Shown here piece by piece: positions 11,335 to 21,088 of a DNA stretch of 64,000 bases. The position numbers and the translations under genes are program-made. Source of the DNA: Teratosphaeria epicoccoides (lineage: Eukaryota > Ascomycota > Dothideomycetes > Mycosphaerellales > Teratosphaeriaceae); assembly GCA_021401465.1 (NCBI GenBank), contig JADDMT010000022.1, positions 62,001-126,000 of the forward strand. The letters are read 5' to 3'. A model generated the notes under the pieces. The model had not been told where the DNA came from and did not search any database. It saw nothing but the letters and a program-made list of their open reading frames with translations. The stretch's first letter is position 1; each line of letters begins with the position of its first letter.

Positions 11335-12558
11335 CTAGGCACCGACCTCAGCATCATCCTCTTCACCAATCATCGGCTGGCTGGGTGTCTGTTCTCTAAC
11401 CATGCGGCTCTCTAGCTCTTTCAATTGACTCTCACGAGCCAGCAGCTCTTGCCTCTTCTCGTTGATCTCCCTCTGCACCTTGACTTCAATCTCCCTCAAC
11501 TTCTCCTCTTCACGCCTCAGCTGCTCCTCCTTTAGACGCACGCTCTGGCTTGCCAAGCTCTGTGGGTCGAGGCTGTCAGCGTCAGGGCCTGTAGCTGAGG
11601 TCGGGTCGGAGGCAACAGATTTCGAGAGCTTCTCGGTACGGTAATTCTCGTAGAGGAAGTCGTGCGTAATCTCCTTGAGATCTGCAAGATGTGAGTGCAG
11701 AAGGGCGGAGCGGATGGCAAGGAAGTCAGAGTGGCGCGGGTTATCGACTTCGACGACGCCCCAAGGATATTGACGAGCGCGGACGCGCTTACCGTCCACC
11801 TCGATAACCTCCTCAGATCCGACGATGGCGAATGGCATCAAGCCACGCAGCTCGGCGTTCTCCTCCACGGTGTCCTCATCGTCCTCCTCAATGTCATATG
11901 GGAAGTTGTAGACCGGGATGCGGTAGTGCTCGATGTCCTCCATGATCAGCTTCTTGCTCTCGGCCAGCTCGAGCGGGGTGAGCGAGTCGGCCTTGCCGAT
12001 GACGGGGATAACGTTGACGCGAGGCGAGAGGCGGCGCATGAGCTCGATGTCCAATTCGCGGAGACCGTGGCCTGCGTGTAGTCAAATTAGTTGGCGAATA
12101 TCAACGGCGCGATTTTCATGGAGCAGCATACCGGTGGGTTGGATAAAATACAGCAGGACATGTACACGGTTATCCCTGAAGCGTGGGTTACGCTTGATCC
12201 TGCTCTCCTCTGCAAGAATGTCATCATATTGACGTTCCAGGTAGGCGCTGATCTCGCCGAAGCTCGCCTCATTGTCGATGCTGTCGCCAAAGCCGGGGGT
12301 GTCGACGATGGTCAAGCTGACCCGCGTGCCTTCCTCGTCCAGCTCGAGCTCGACGGTGACTGGCTTGATGCGCACGCCTTCCTCCTCGTGGGCGATGGTC
12401 GGGTCATCGCTGTCCTTGCCGGCGAGCACACTGCGGCCGCAGAGGGTGTTGACGAAGGTGGTGCGGCCAGTTCCTGAGGCACCACACACCATCAGACAGA
12501 ACTGAATTCCCTTCTTGACATTCTTCTTGCGGCGCAGCTTGATCGCGTTGGTCGACAT
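11335..12558 (-). CDS. CDC11: septin, Cdc11/AspA type
   Basis: GTP-binding cytoskeletal protein that assembles into septin filaments at septa, hyphal tips and branch sites. Two exons (12558-12132 and 12071-11335) with a 60-base GT-AG intron restore GHGLRELDIEL, giving 387 aa. The P-loop reads GASGTGRTT, with Arg in place of the usual Lys, which marks the Cdc11/AspA subgroup. Further landmarks are DTPGFGDSID (G3), GKADSLTP (G4) and septin-unique residues around YDDILAEESRI. The C-terminus (about 330-375) is a Glu/Arg-rich coiled coil. It diverges from the PROPPIN gene at 13284. Confidence 0.94.
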
Positions 12559-13283
12559 GGTGCCCGAGTAGTTCTGGCGGCCGGATGAGAAGCGGGACTA
12601 GAGCGGATATCAGTGTCAGAGGAGTTATACAATTCGCGTGATGGACGTGGATGGCGCGAGCTGCGTTGGCAGGTGGAAGGGGAAGGTGTCGCTTCGCCGA
12701 TACCAATGCGGCTTTCCCGCGCGTCGGTCCCTGCAGCTCCACAAATTGAGCAGTCACTATGTACCACGTCGTACCTTGTCCATGGATGCGCTTTCCTCGT
12801 TATTATTCTCGGGCTTTATCCTCCGCTCAGAATCATTCACCATCAAGACAGGAAGTCACTACAGCAGGGCCAGATGATTGCGGCAACGCCTCCAGATTGC
12901 GCTCTCAACTGTCTCGGCGATCGCACAGGGGGTTTCATGGCCGGACTGGGAGTCCGCGGCTGAACCCGATTGGTGACAGCCAAATTAACCGGGGGTAAGA
13001 CTGAATCACTGTACTCTGGACGCACGTGAGAGACACAAGTGACCATGAACATCATGGAAAGTCGTCATCGGCCTGCGCTTCTATAGTAGTACGGCTACCA
13101 TCGTAGAGCTGCGGAGGCTGATCTCCACGCTTGACAACAGTGATTACCGACCTCCTGCTTGCTGAGGGTCATCCCGTTTGCTTGCAGCCTAATCAAGATG
13201 GCAAGAGTCTTCTGCACATAGTGCATTTTCCACGGTTACATTGACCGTGTCTTTAACACGAATGAAGAAACGTCCCCGGGAAC
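12559..13283. promoter_or_regulatory. divergent promoter, septin / PROPPIN
   Basis: A 725-base interval between two divergent start codons with no supported ORF. It must contain both promoters and 5' UTRs. I cannot point to a specific factor site with confidence. Confidence 0.5.
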
Positions 13284-14831
13284 ATGAATACCCGTCAGCC
13301 TATCCAGCCGACGAACACGCCCATCGTACTGTCTGCCTCCTTCTCAAGGACTCGAAGCCGCGTCATTGCCGCCACGTCAGAGGGCATACGATGTTTCCGG
13401 TCAGATAACTGCTTGACCACGTACCAGCCAACCTTGCCTGAGGACGGCACGATAGCCATTGCCGAGGCTTTGGATGATCGATATGTTGCGTTCGTAGGTG
13501 GCGGACGCACTCCGGCTTACAAGCCTCACTTCGTTATCTGGTGGGACGCAGTGCTGGGTAGGGAGGTGCATCGCCTCGATCTTCACGAGCCGGTCATCGG
13601 ACTCAGGTTGAATGGACGATGGCTAGTTGTGATTCTGCATGAGAGGGCTGTTGTATTCCAATACCAAGAGCTAGCCCCTACGCAGGAGCCCACGCCGTCT
13701 CTGGATGACCTGGAAAGCCCAATGGACGTGACCTTGCGAGCACCGAATATGCCCTGCTCATTACACCGCACTGACCACAATGAGTATGCCGCGGCTGCTT
13801 TGGAGGGCGACATTCTTGCTCTACCTTCGCAGACTGTCGGACAAGTCCAGCTCATCCCTCTCAAAGGCGGCTCGAAGCGTGTCCTCCCGGCACACAAGAA
13901 TACGCTCGCCTGCCTAGTCCTCTCAGGCGATGGCACCATCCTCGCCACCGCAAGCGAACAAGGCACACTGATTCGCATCTGGCGCACCAAGACCCTGGAC
14001 CAGATCGCTGAGTTCCGCCGCGGAGTTGATCCGGCAAGAATACTAGGCTTAGCATTCTCGCCAGGCAATCGCTGGTTGGCTTCCACAAGCGACAAAGGCA
14101 CGATCCACATCTTCGACTTGAAGCCTCCCGACCCAACAACTGTGGGGGCGACAGCCCGCGCCCAGCGCCAGCGCCAGCATCGCAAGAGCCAGAGCTACGC
14201 CAGCCACCGTCTGAGCGGGACGAGCATCAACGAAGGCCAATCATCTATATCTGGAGGCGGCCGCTCTTCTCCCGCCTCGGGGACTTACCAAGGGTCGGTG
14301 CAGGAGTATTACGGCCTTAGACCGGTGCCTGTATCTGCCTCACCGCCCGCTGCCTCAGGGCCTGGTGTGAGTGCTCTGGCAGCTTTGAAAGCAGCGCCAT
14401 GGGCGCCAAAGGTGTTCAAAGACGCCAAGAGTGTCGCGAAAGCCACATTCTCTATGGGCGAGGACCCACCTCATTGGCAGGGCGGTGCTGGCTACTACCG
14501 GACTACTGGTCCGGATGGCAGGAAGAGGAAGGTGAGCAACCCCGTGCTGCCGCTGCCTAATGATCCGACGGGCAGGCCGCCGAAAGGCGTTGTGGCGTTC
14601 AAGCCGAGAGCTGCGAGGGTTGTGCAGGGAGAGAAGCCGGAGGGAGCTGCGGGTAAGGAAGTGAATGCGGTCGATGAGGATGATGGGGGCGCTACGCTCT
14701 ATGTCATTGGAGGAGGCAGTGATGCGCGATGGGAGCAATTCGATATTTTGCCTGCGACAGATGGTCTAGGTGGATACGGGCTGGTGTATCGTGGCTTCAG
14801 GAGGTATCTTACGAGACAATTTGTCGATTGA
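13284..14831 (+). CDS. PROPPIN (Atg18/Hsv2-family PI3P-binding WD40 protein)
   Basis: Seven-bladed beta-propeller that binds PI3P or PI(3,5)P2 on vacuole, endosome or autophagic membranes. The signature phosphoinositide motif FRRG is at residues 244-247 in IAEFRRGVDPAR, followed by the canonical LAFSPGNRWLASTSDKGTIHIF blade (shown split by function: blade 6). The N-terminus MNTRQPI resembles Hsv2/SVP1-like-2 proteins. After the FRRG blade there is a long disordered Ser/Gln/Arg-rich loop (about 290-355), then VFKDAKSVAKATF and a final blade ending GGGSDARWEQFDI. It is divergent compared with typical Hsv2, so whether it is the Atg18, Atg21 or Hsv2 orthologue is left open. Single exon, 515 aa. 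Confidence 0.88.
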   Translation: MNTRQPIQPTNTPIVLSASFSRTRSRVIAATSEGIRCFRSDNCLTTYQPTLPEDGTIAIAEALDDRYVAFVGGGRTPAYKPHFVIWWDAVLGREVHRLDLHEPVIGLRLNGRWLVVILHERAVVFQYQELAPTQEPTPSLDDLESPMDVTLRAPNMPCSLHRTDHNEYAAAALEGDILALPSQTVGQVQLIPLKGGSKRVLPAHKNTLACLVLSGDGTILATASEQGTLIRIWRTKTLDQIAEFRRGVDPARILGLAFSPGNRWLASTSDKGTIHIFDLKPPDPTTVGATARAQRQRQHRKSQSYASHRLSGTSINEGQSSISGGGRSSPASGTYQGSVQEYYGLRPVPVSASPPAASGPGVSALAALKAAPWAPKVFKDAKSVAKATFSMGEDPPHWQGGAGYYRTTGPDGRKRKVSNPVLPLPNDPTGRPPKGVVAFKPRAARVVQGEKPEGAAGKEVNAVDEDDGGATLYVIGGGSDARWEQFDILPATDGLGGYGLVYRGFRRYLTRQFVD

Positions 14832-15306
14832 GCGCGTGGCATACGGGCGGGCGTTCGAGGCATGGGAACAAGGTTTGGAATGACCACGTGATCCGCGATA
14901 GTGACTGCATGCTGGATTCTGCTGTCTGGGGGCTTATATGAGATCAAACTGATCAGGTTATTGGCCGCCGAGATCGCTCTCGCACCCGACCAAGCACTTT
15001 CATGCTCCTACCCACTGTTCGACAGCCGACTTGAAACTACACCGGCCGAGCTCTGTCTGAGCGCCTTCCTCGTGATACAGGTATGCGCACGTGCCATTGA
15101 CCTTGATCAGCGTGTGGATCTGAGGCAGACATGATCCGGCATTGACTGTGGATGATGACGACTGCACAAAGCGCTCAGCATTCCAGGCCGCCCTCAAAGC
15201 GGCAGCGCCAACAATGGCAGTCTCTTTCATCGGGGGGTGCTCCACCTCGAGTCCACTCTTCCCACGTCCGCCGCGTCCACGGCGCATCCTCCTCAGTATT
15301 GCTGCC
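14832..15306. other. intergenic, promoter of the coiled-coil gene
   Basis: No gene is supported. The open frame extends upstream of 15307 to an ATG at 15142, but its residues look unlike coding sequence. Confidence 0.35.
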
Positions 15307-15691
15307 ATGGCCGACGGGGCCGCCGAGACACCGACGGCCGGCACGAGACAGAGGAAGGCACGATCTCGACCGCCTCTGGGCCCCACAGGTTTTGGCCCAA
15401 GCTCCGACGCTAGCGGGGCTGAGCGCCCGATCGACCAAGCAGAAGAGGCGCACGTTGCGCTCCCGCCGACGGGATCCCTGCCTCCTGCGACTTCATCATC
15501 GTCGGAATTGCTGGGGGAAGGCATTGGAAATCCCACTCGTGCGTTCGAACGAGTCAAGAGTCCGCGAAGTCATGGCGGACGGAGCAGGAGCACGAGTCGG
15601 AGCAGGAGCAGGAGCCGCGAGCGACTGGGAGCGATGGAATTGCCGGCGAGAGCGGAGAGGGAGATGACGGCGGACGAGAAGGATGCCAGAG
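15307..15691 (+). CDS. probable 5' exon of the coiled-coil protein (or a separate short gene)
   Basis: The ATG at 15307 sits in a near-ideal context (GCCATGGCC). The exon encodes a disordered Pro/Ala/Ser segment ending in an Arg-Ser repeat (SRSTSRSRSRSRERL), and a GTGAGT donor follows at 15692. Two acceptors are possible. The strong CCCTGCAG at 15796 keeps the frame for only 35 codons before a TGA. The CAG at 15951, 11 bases after a CTGAC branch motif, joins in frame to the long coiled-coil ORF (ADEKDAR then GKEAKHKK). I favour the second, a 260-base intron, which makes this the N-terminus of the next gene. The choice needs transcript data. Confidence 0.55.
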
Positions 15692-15941
15692 GTGAGTGCC
15701 TCCTAGTGATGTTCTCTTTTCACTTCACTTGACACGCCATCCATCTCTCCTCCACCATCCTTTGCTATTGTCGCAACTGTGTTATTGTCCCTGCAGACGC
15801 TGTTGAACATGCGCCGTCCTCCTCTTTGCCCTGCCCTGCAATCGCCCACTACTCCATCAAGCTCACCGCACACCGCTCCCATTACATCCGCTCGAAAGAC
15901 ACGTGACCCCGGCAGCCGAAGAAACAGACTTCTGACTCGAC

Positions 15942-18245
15942 ATGGAAGCAGGCAAGGAAGCCAAGCACAAGAAAGACGCGGAATATGCCAACGATGAAGC
16001 GAGCGACTGGCATGGCAGGTGTGTCACTGCCAACAACGAGCGCGACGAGGCACGGGCCGAACTCGATCAGTCGGTCAAGGAGAATGCGAGGCTGAAGGCG
16101 CAGCTGGCCGAGAGCGGCAGGGAGGCTCAGAGCCTCACCACTTCGAATTCCACCCTGCAAGATGAGTCCAGCGAGAAGGGCCGGACCATCTTCAGGCTCA
16201 AGCGCGAAAAAGAAGCCGAGGAGAGCAAGCTGCAGATCATCCAGCGCGATCTCATTTCGCTGCACTCGGAATTGGCAGATGAAAAGGCCGCACGCAAGCA
16301 GGTGGAAGAGCAAAAGGACGAGCTCGAGGCCGAGAGTCTGGCGTTGCTCGACCACAACAAGCAGTTGGCCGACGCGCAGGCCGCTGCTTCCTCCCAAGTC
16401 GTGGCCGGTGCAGAGGCCGTGGCCCAGCTTCAAGAAGTCTTGGACACATTCCGCACCGTGTACGCCGAGCAAAGCGAGATGCTTGACCTCGCCATGTACT
16501 TGAAGCGACTCCGTGACAGCCAGTCACAGCTCCGTCTTCATCGCAATGGGTCGCACAGCAGCATCATCAACCCTGACTCCTTTGACCTTGGCCACGCAAA
16601 CGGCATCACCATTCCCAGAGCGCGGACCCGGCAGGTCTCGCTCGGCGATGAGCTCAATGGTGAGCCCTCGGACGGTTCCGAGTCTGATGCATCCGAATTG
16701 TCTGCAGATCATGATGTGGAGCTCTTCGGCACTGGCAAGGAGAAACCCGACGATATCTGGAGCGACCTTGGCGACGACACCGTGACGATTCCGACCAATC
16801 CCGAGCGCTACACCAATCAAATCATACCAGGTGACGCCCGCAATCACTCGAGCAACGGGGCGCCTGGCCGATCCATGGTGACGCAGACAGAGCTCACTCA
16901 CGCCAACGGTAAGATCGTTAATGAAGACAAGTGGAGGCCTGACCTCTCAGGCCCGAATCCTGATCCTCCGGAGTTCGTCGAGTCTGAAGAAGTCGGCGAG
17001 TTGAAGAGTCAGATTCAGCAGCTTACTGCCACGGTTCAGGAGCTCCAAAAGTCCAATGACGCCGAGAAAGCCCGGGCCCAGGACCTCGCCGCCAGGCTCG
17101 CCAGCAAGGGCACAGACTATATTCGTGAGAAGAACAAGGCTGAGGAGAGACTCAGAGCCATGGCGAGCAAGGACAAGGAGATCGAGCGACTCCATGATGA
17201 CCGAAAGCCGTGGGAGGAGGCTCTCACGTCCCAGAAGGACGAGGAGATCACGCGCCTGAAAAAGTCTCAGGACATCGAGTTCAATCGCATGCTGGACGTC
17301 AAGAATACTGAGAACGGGCTTTTGAAAGAGGACAGAGATGCCAAAGAACAGGAGCTGAAGGTGCTTAAGGAGACGAGCGAGAAGGAGCTGCAGGTGCTGA
17401 GAGAGACGGATCAGCAGAATCTGGGCATGTCTGCGGTCGAGAGCGTGTCCATTGCGCCAACCTCAGGCCAGCCTGTCAATCAGTCTCAGAGACAGAATCT
17501 GGGCATGTCTGCGGTCGAGAGCGTGTCCATTGCGCCAACCTCAGGCCAGCCTGTCAATCAGTCCCAGAGACATCAGCCGCCACAGAATCTGGGCATGTCT
17601 GCGGTCGAGAGCGTGTCCAGTGCGCCAACCTCAGGCCAGCCTGTCAATCAGTCCCAGAGACATCAGCCGCCACAGAATCTGGGCATGTCTGCCGTCGAGA
17701 GCATGTCCATTGCGCCAACCTCAGGGCAGCCTGTCAATCAGTCTCAGAGACAGAATCTGGGCATGTCTGCCATCGAGAGCGTGTCCAGTGCGCCAGCCTC
17801 AGGCCAGCCTGTTAACACGACCGAGGGACGTCAGCCGCCACTGCCGCCGCCGCCGCAGCAGAATTTGAGTCCATCCCCCATCATCAGTGTCTCCACTGCG
17901 CCGCAATCGATACCCAAGTCCAAGCGGCAGCAGAACTTTGGCATGGCCCCTATCAAGAGCGTCTCCACTAAGCCCAACTCGTCTAAACCATACTTTATAC
18001 AGGCAAGCAAGCGCTCCTCCAATTTGGACCCGCTCAAATGGCAGCTGGCGGTGTGGGTTGTGCTCACGGCGATAACCTTCGCGTACCTGTTTGGTCAAGT
18101 ACTGTGGGAGAGGGAGATGTGGCGTTCGAGCAATGAGATCACGTATGACTGGGTCGCGAGGGCGACTGCGGGGCATAGGTGGGATTGGGCGTGGTTGATC
18201 GACTTGGAGAATTGGCTGCAGGTGGATGGGTATTTGCCTGGTTGA
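15942..18245 (+). CDS. long coiled-coil, tail-anchored protein with internal tandem repeats
   Basis: Function unknown. From the ATG at 15942 the frame gives 767 aa; it may instead start in the exon at 15307. Residues about 20-190 and 340-490 are strong heptad coiled coils (for example KARAQDLAARLAS, EKELQVLRETDQQ). They are separated by an acidic Ser-rich linker. Five near-identical 26-30-residue repeats follow (about 492-630), then a Pro-rich stretch. One hydrophobic segment near the C-terminus (LAVWVVLTAITFAYLFG, about 697-713) is followed by a Trp-rich tail of about 50 residues. The layout fits a membrane-anchored tether or golgin-like protein facing the cytosol, but that is inference. Confidence 0.8.
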   Translation: MEAGKEAKHKKDAEYANDEASDWHGRCVTANNERDEARAELDQSVKENARLKAQLAESGREAQSLTTSNSTLQDESSEKGRTIFRLKREKEAEESKLQIIQRDLISLHSELADEKAARKQVEEQKDELEAESLALLDHNKQLADAQAAASSQVVAGAEAVAQLQEVLDTFRTVYAEQSEMLDLAMYLKRLRDSQSQLRLHRNGSHSSIINPDSFDLGHANGITIPRARTRQVSLGDELNGEPSDGSESDASELSADHDVELFGTGKEKPDDIWSDLGDDTVTIPTNPERYTNQIIPGDARNHSSNGAPGRSMVTQTELTHANGKIVNEDKWRPDLSGPNPDPPEFVESEEVGELKSQIQQLTATVQELQKSNDAEKARAQDLAARLASKGTDYIREKNKAEERLRAMASKDKEIERLHDDRKPWEEALTSQKDEEITRLKKSQDIEFNRMLDVKNTENGLLKEDRDAKEQELKVLKETSEKELQVLRETDQQNLGMSAVESVSIAPTSGQPVNQSQRQNLGMSAVESVSIAPTSGQPVNQSQRHQPPQNLGMSAVESVSSAPTSGQPVNQSQRHQPPQNLGMSAVESMSIAPTSGQPVNQSQRQNLGMSAIESVSSAPASGQPVNTTEGRQPPLPPPPQQNLSPSPIISVSTAPQSIPKSKRQQNFGMAPIKSVSTKPNSSKPYFIQASKRSSNLDPLKWQLAVWVVLTAITFAYLFGQVLWEREMWRSSNEITYDWVARATAGHRWDWAWLIDLENWLQVDGYLPG
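17415..17828 (+). repeat. in-frame tandem repeat, five units of 78 or 90 bp
   Basis: Units start at 17415, 17493, 17583, 17673 and 17751, each encoding QNLGMSAVESVS plus a SGQPVNQSQR tail. Units 2 and 3 carry four extra codons (HQPP); units 1, 4 and 5 lack them at that place. Units 1-4 are almost identical in DNA, which points to recent expansion. Two degenerate copies continue to about 17990. Confidence 0.9.
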
Positions 18246-19151
18246 GGCCGATGATGATGACGACATCTACAAAGAAGGAGCAGGGGCATTTGCGGTGCTG
18301 GGGATGTGATGAGATGTTCATGATGATTTACATGAATGCTTGCTCGTGCTTTTGCGATACCCATTGATGCGCGGGTGTGCGGCGTTTTGCGGGTACTACG
18401 GGCAGGCTTGATCGCCACGACTATTTCGACTGGTAAATAGCGAGCGCATCGCCTACGAATATGAGCAATTCAACCCAGAAGCCGTCATTCCAGTAATAGC
18501 TTGGAGTCTTGGGACGTGTACGTTGTTCGAGCCGGTTTGCACACTATGAATTAATCATCCCAAATCTACAAGGATACAGCTTATTCACTTAGTACAAACC
18601 GGCCGAGATATGATTTTTTGTGTGCAAAACAGCTTGAGTCGATTTCGGAGCATGTGGCGCTGACTCGATGAGAGGTGCGATGTGCTTTTCACTGTGTGGC
18701 AACCCGATGCAGGCATCTGTTCGGGTCAAGCCACTTATCTTTCGTGTATTACGGGATCATCAACACCATAGGCAGCGAACACAGCACATTCCAGAAGATG
18801 AGGCTGCATAATACATTGGCCTGTTTCTGGGGTACTAAGCCAGCAAAGCAAGAGCTTATGACTGACTCGGGTGTATATCTCTACTGAACACTTCCGAAAT
18901 CTGCTGTCGTCACTCCCTGCAGGGAGCTTGATGGAGGTAGATATACGCCCTCGTCATAGCCTTCTGGGCCCGCCCACACGATAGCCATCAAAGGCAAGGC
19001 TGTTCGACCTCTTCGCAGACATCAAAAGCCTCTACACCCTCCTCTCCAAGCACACCCGCATCTTCCGCAGAAGGCGACGAGCACCACGTGCGCTCCAAAA
19101 GCACTCCTATGAACCCCTCAAAAAACCGCTGCTGCTGACACCCTCCCCGCG
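18246..19151. other. gene-free stretch
   Basis: Only short ORFs without motifs. It would hold the 3' UTR of the coiled-coil gene and the former promoter of the broken phosphotransferase. No repeat seen. Confidence 0.4.
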
Positions 19152-20752
19152 TTGGACCCCCACAATTACACTCAAGGCCACTGGCTTGACCGCGACTAGC
19201 AACGGCGCGACGCCCGCTATCTCGATTTCAACTTCGCCGCACTCCTCGACGCAGCAGTGCCCGCATGCTCGTCGAGTCGTCCACTGCGAGAAGCGAGAGG
19301 GCGGCCTCAATCGCGCCTTTGTGATCCGCTTGGATGACGGGAGCGCGGTGGTCGCGCGGTTGCCTACGCGCTTCGCGGGGCCGGAGAGATGGGCGCTCAG
19401 TGCGGAGGTGGCGACGTTGAGGTTTGGTTGGGGCTTTCCCCCCCGTCCCGTGGGTCAGGAGGGTTTTGGAGTGGGCTGACGAGAGGGCAGTGAAGGAGAG
19501 GACGGCGGTGCCGGTGCCGGGGGTCCTGGCGTGGCGGGCGGGGAGGGAGAATAATGTCGGCGCGGAGTATATGATCCTCGAGGAGGTGCGTGGTGTGCCG
19601 TTGGAAGAGGTCTGGCGCGAGATGACGGCGTCCCAGCACGTTGCGTGTATCTGGTCGATCGGACGGCTGCGCAAGCAACTCGGGGCCTTGTCGTTTCCGG
19701 CTTGCGGGTCGCTGTATTTCGATAGTGAAGCACCGGCTGGAGCGGTGAGATTAGACGGAAGATTTGTTGTTGGCCCGTTGTGTGCGTCGCAGCATTGGAA
19801 GGGCGGCGCAGGCCCGACGGCGGCTCAGCGAGGACCATGTGGGGCCTTTCCTCTCCGGACTGCAGCTTTCTGGGACATATGCTGATCTGTTGCAGGGAGC
19901 AACGTGGGAGCATACCTCTCCGTTCTGATCGGCCTTGCCAACAGCGAAGTTTCCAATGCTCCGAAGAGCCCTCAAAGCCGCCACACCGGACTCCTTGAGG
20001 ACTTCCAGCGATGCCTCAAAGTCATCCTCGACATCGAGAGCGTCAAAGCGGGAAGCGAGCCCATGCTCTCCCACCCGGACCTGAACGCTCGAAACATTTT
20101 CGTCGACCCCAAAGATCCCACGAAAGTGACCGGCCTCATCGACTGGCAAGGCGCGGCCATAGAACCGGCATTCGTATTCGCTGCCAAGACGCCGGATACC
20201 GCAGCCGAGATTCCGCAGCCGGGAATCTCCGCTGTCCAGACGAAGCAATCGAGAGCTTACGATGCAAAACTCCGTGCTGATGTCGGTCTTTGCGTTCAGG
20301 CTTGGGCTGCGATGCAGCAGGCATGTGAGAAGCTGCGTCCGGCGTCTCGTCTAGACCCCACGGTGCTTCGAGCGCTGGCTGCTCCGAGCTTCGAGTGGAC
20401 CGGCAAGGAAATGTACGTGGAGAGGCTTCTGGAGGACCTGGCGAAGGGGTGGAGGAGGCTTGGGCTGCCTGGGGAGTGTGGGTACCGCCCTTGCAGCGAC
20501 AAGGATGGTAAGCGGCGTCTGGATGACTACTATGTCCGTCTTCGTTTGGAGAGCTACTTGATGCAGTTGTTGGGGTGCAGTCATGATGGTTGGGTTGCGA
20601 GTGAGCGGTGGAGGAAGGTTCTGAAGGTGTATCGAGAGGAATACAGTCGGTTTGTTGACGCTGTGATGGATAGGGAGGGATGGGAGAGTGGAGATGATAG
20701 ATTGAAGGCTGTCGCGATCGCGGATCGGCTGTGGCCGTTTGATCAGCGCTGA
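19152..20752 (+). pseudogene. Aim9-like aminoglycoside-phosphotransferase (APH) family protein, 5' end broken
   Basis: The kinase-like core is well kept. Two introns, 19427-19490 (branch CTGAC, CAG) and 19839-19895, restore the family motifs EVATLRFVKERTAVPVPGVLAW (split across the first junction) and QRGPWSNV. The catalytic loop SHPDLNARNIFVD and the following TGLIDWQ are intact. Upstream, the family N-terminus is readable in another frame (LDPHNYTQGHWLDRD at about 19152-19196). It then meets an in-frame TAG at 19197-19199, continues as QRRDARYLDFNFAALLDA, and needs a one-base frame change near 19275-19280 to reach CEKREGG. No ATG opens the downstream frame. Aim9/Fmp29 relatives are mitochondrial; substrate unknown. 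The damage suggests a recent pseudogene or a sequence error. Confidence 0.65.
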
Positions 20753-21088
20753 AGGCCCTGATGAGGTGTGGCGATGGGCAGAAATAGCGAAGTAATCGAT
20801 TTGCCTTTTGGAGGATCTTAGCTTTTGAAAGCGTTTGTTTGAGTCCGCAGGGAGTGGTTGTTGAGATAAGCTTTTCAGGCGGACAGATACGCAGCTGACG
20901 ACTTGGCTTCTCCAAGGCGGTGGTCCCAGGGATCACGGGCCCAGCAGGCGTCATAAGTGTCAAAAATGCAGCACAGCACGTACCGTCAGAAGCGCTGCAG
21001 CCGTCCAATGCAGATGACTTAACGGATTGATTTCAGTGTGTCCGTTTGCAACCTGCCATCGGCTGAGAATGACACCATGTAGGCCGGA
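20753..21088. other. short intergenic stretch between two convergent genes
   Basis: No gene or repeat is seen. It lies between the 3' ends of the phosphotransferase (+) and the MFS relic (-). Confidence 0.4.

Noticed and set aside
20136..21008. 290-aa minus-strand ORF
   Set aside because: Opposite the phosphotransferase core; Ser/Pro/His-rich shadow.
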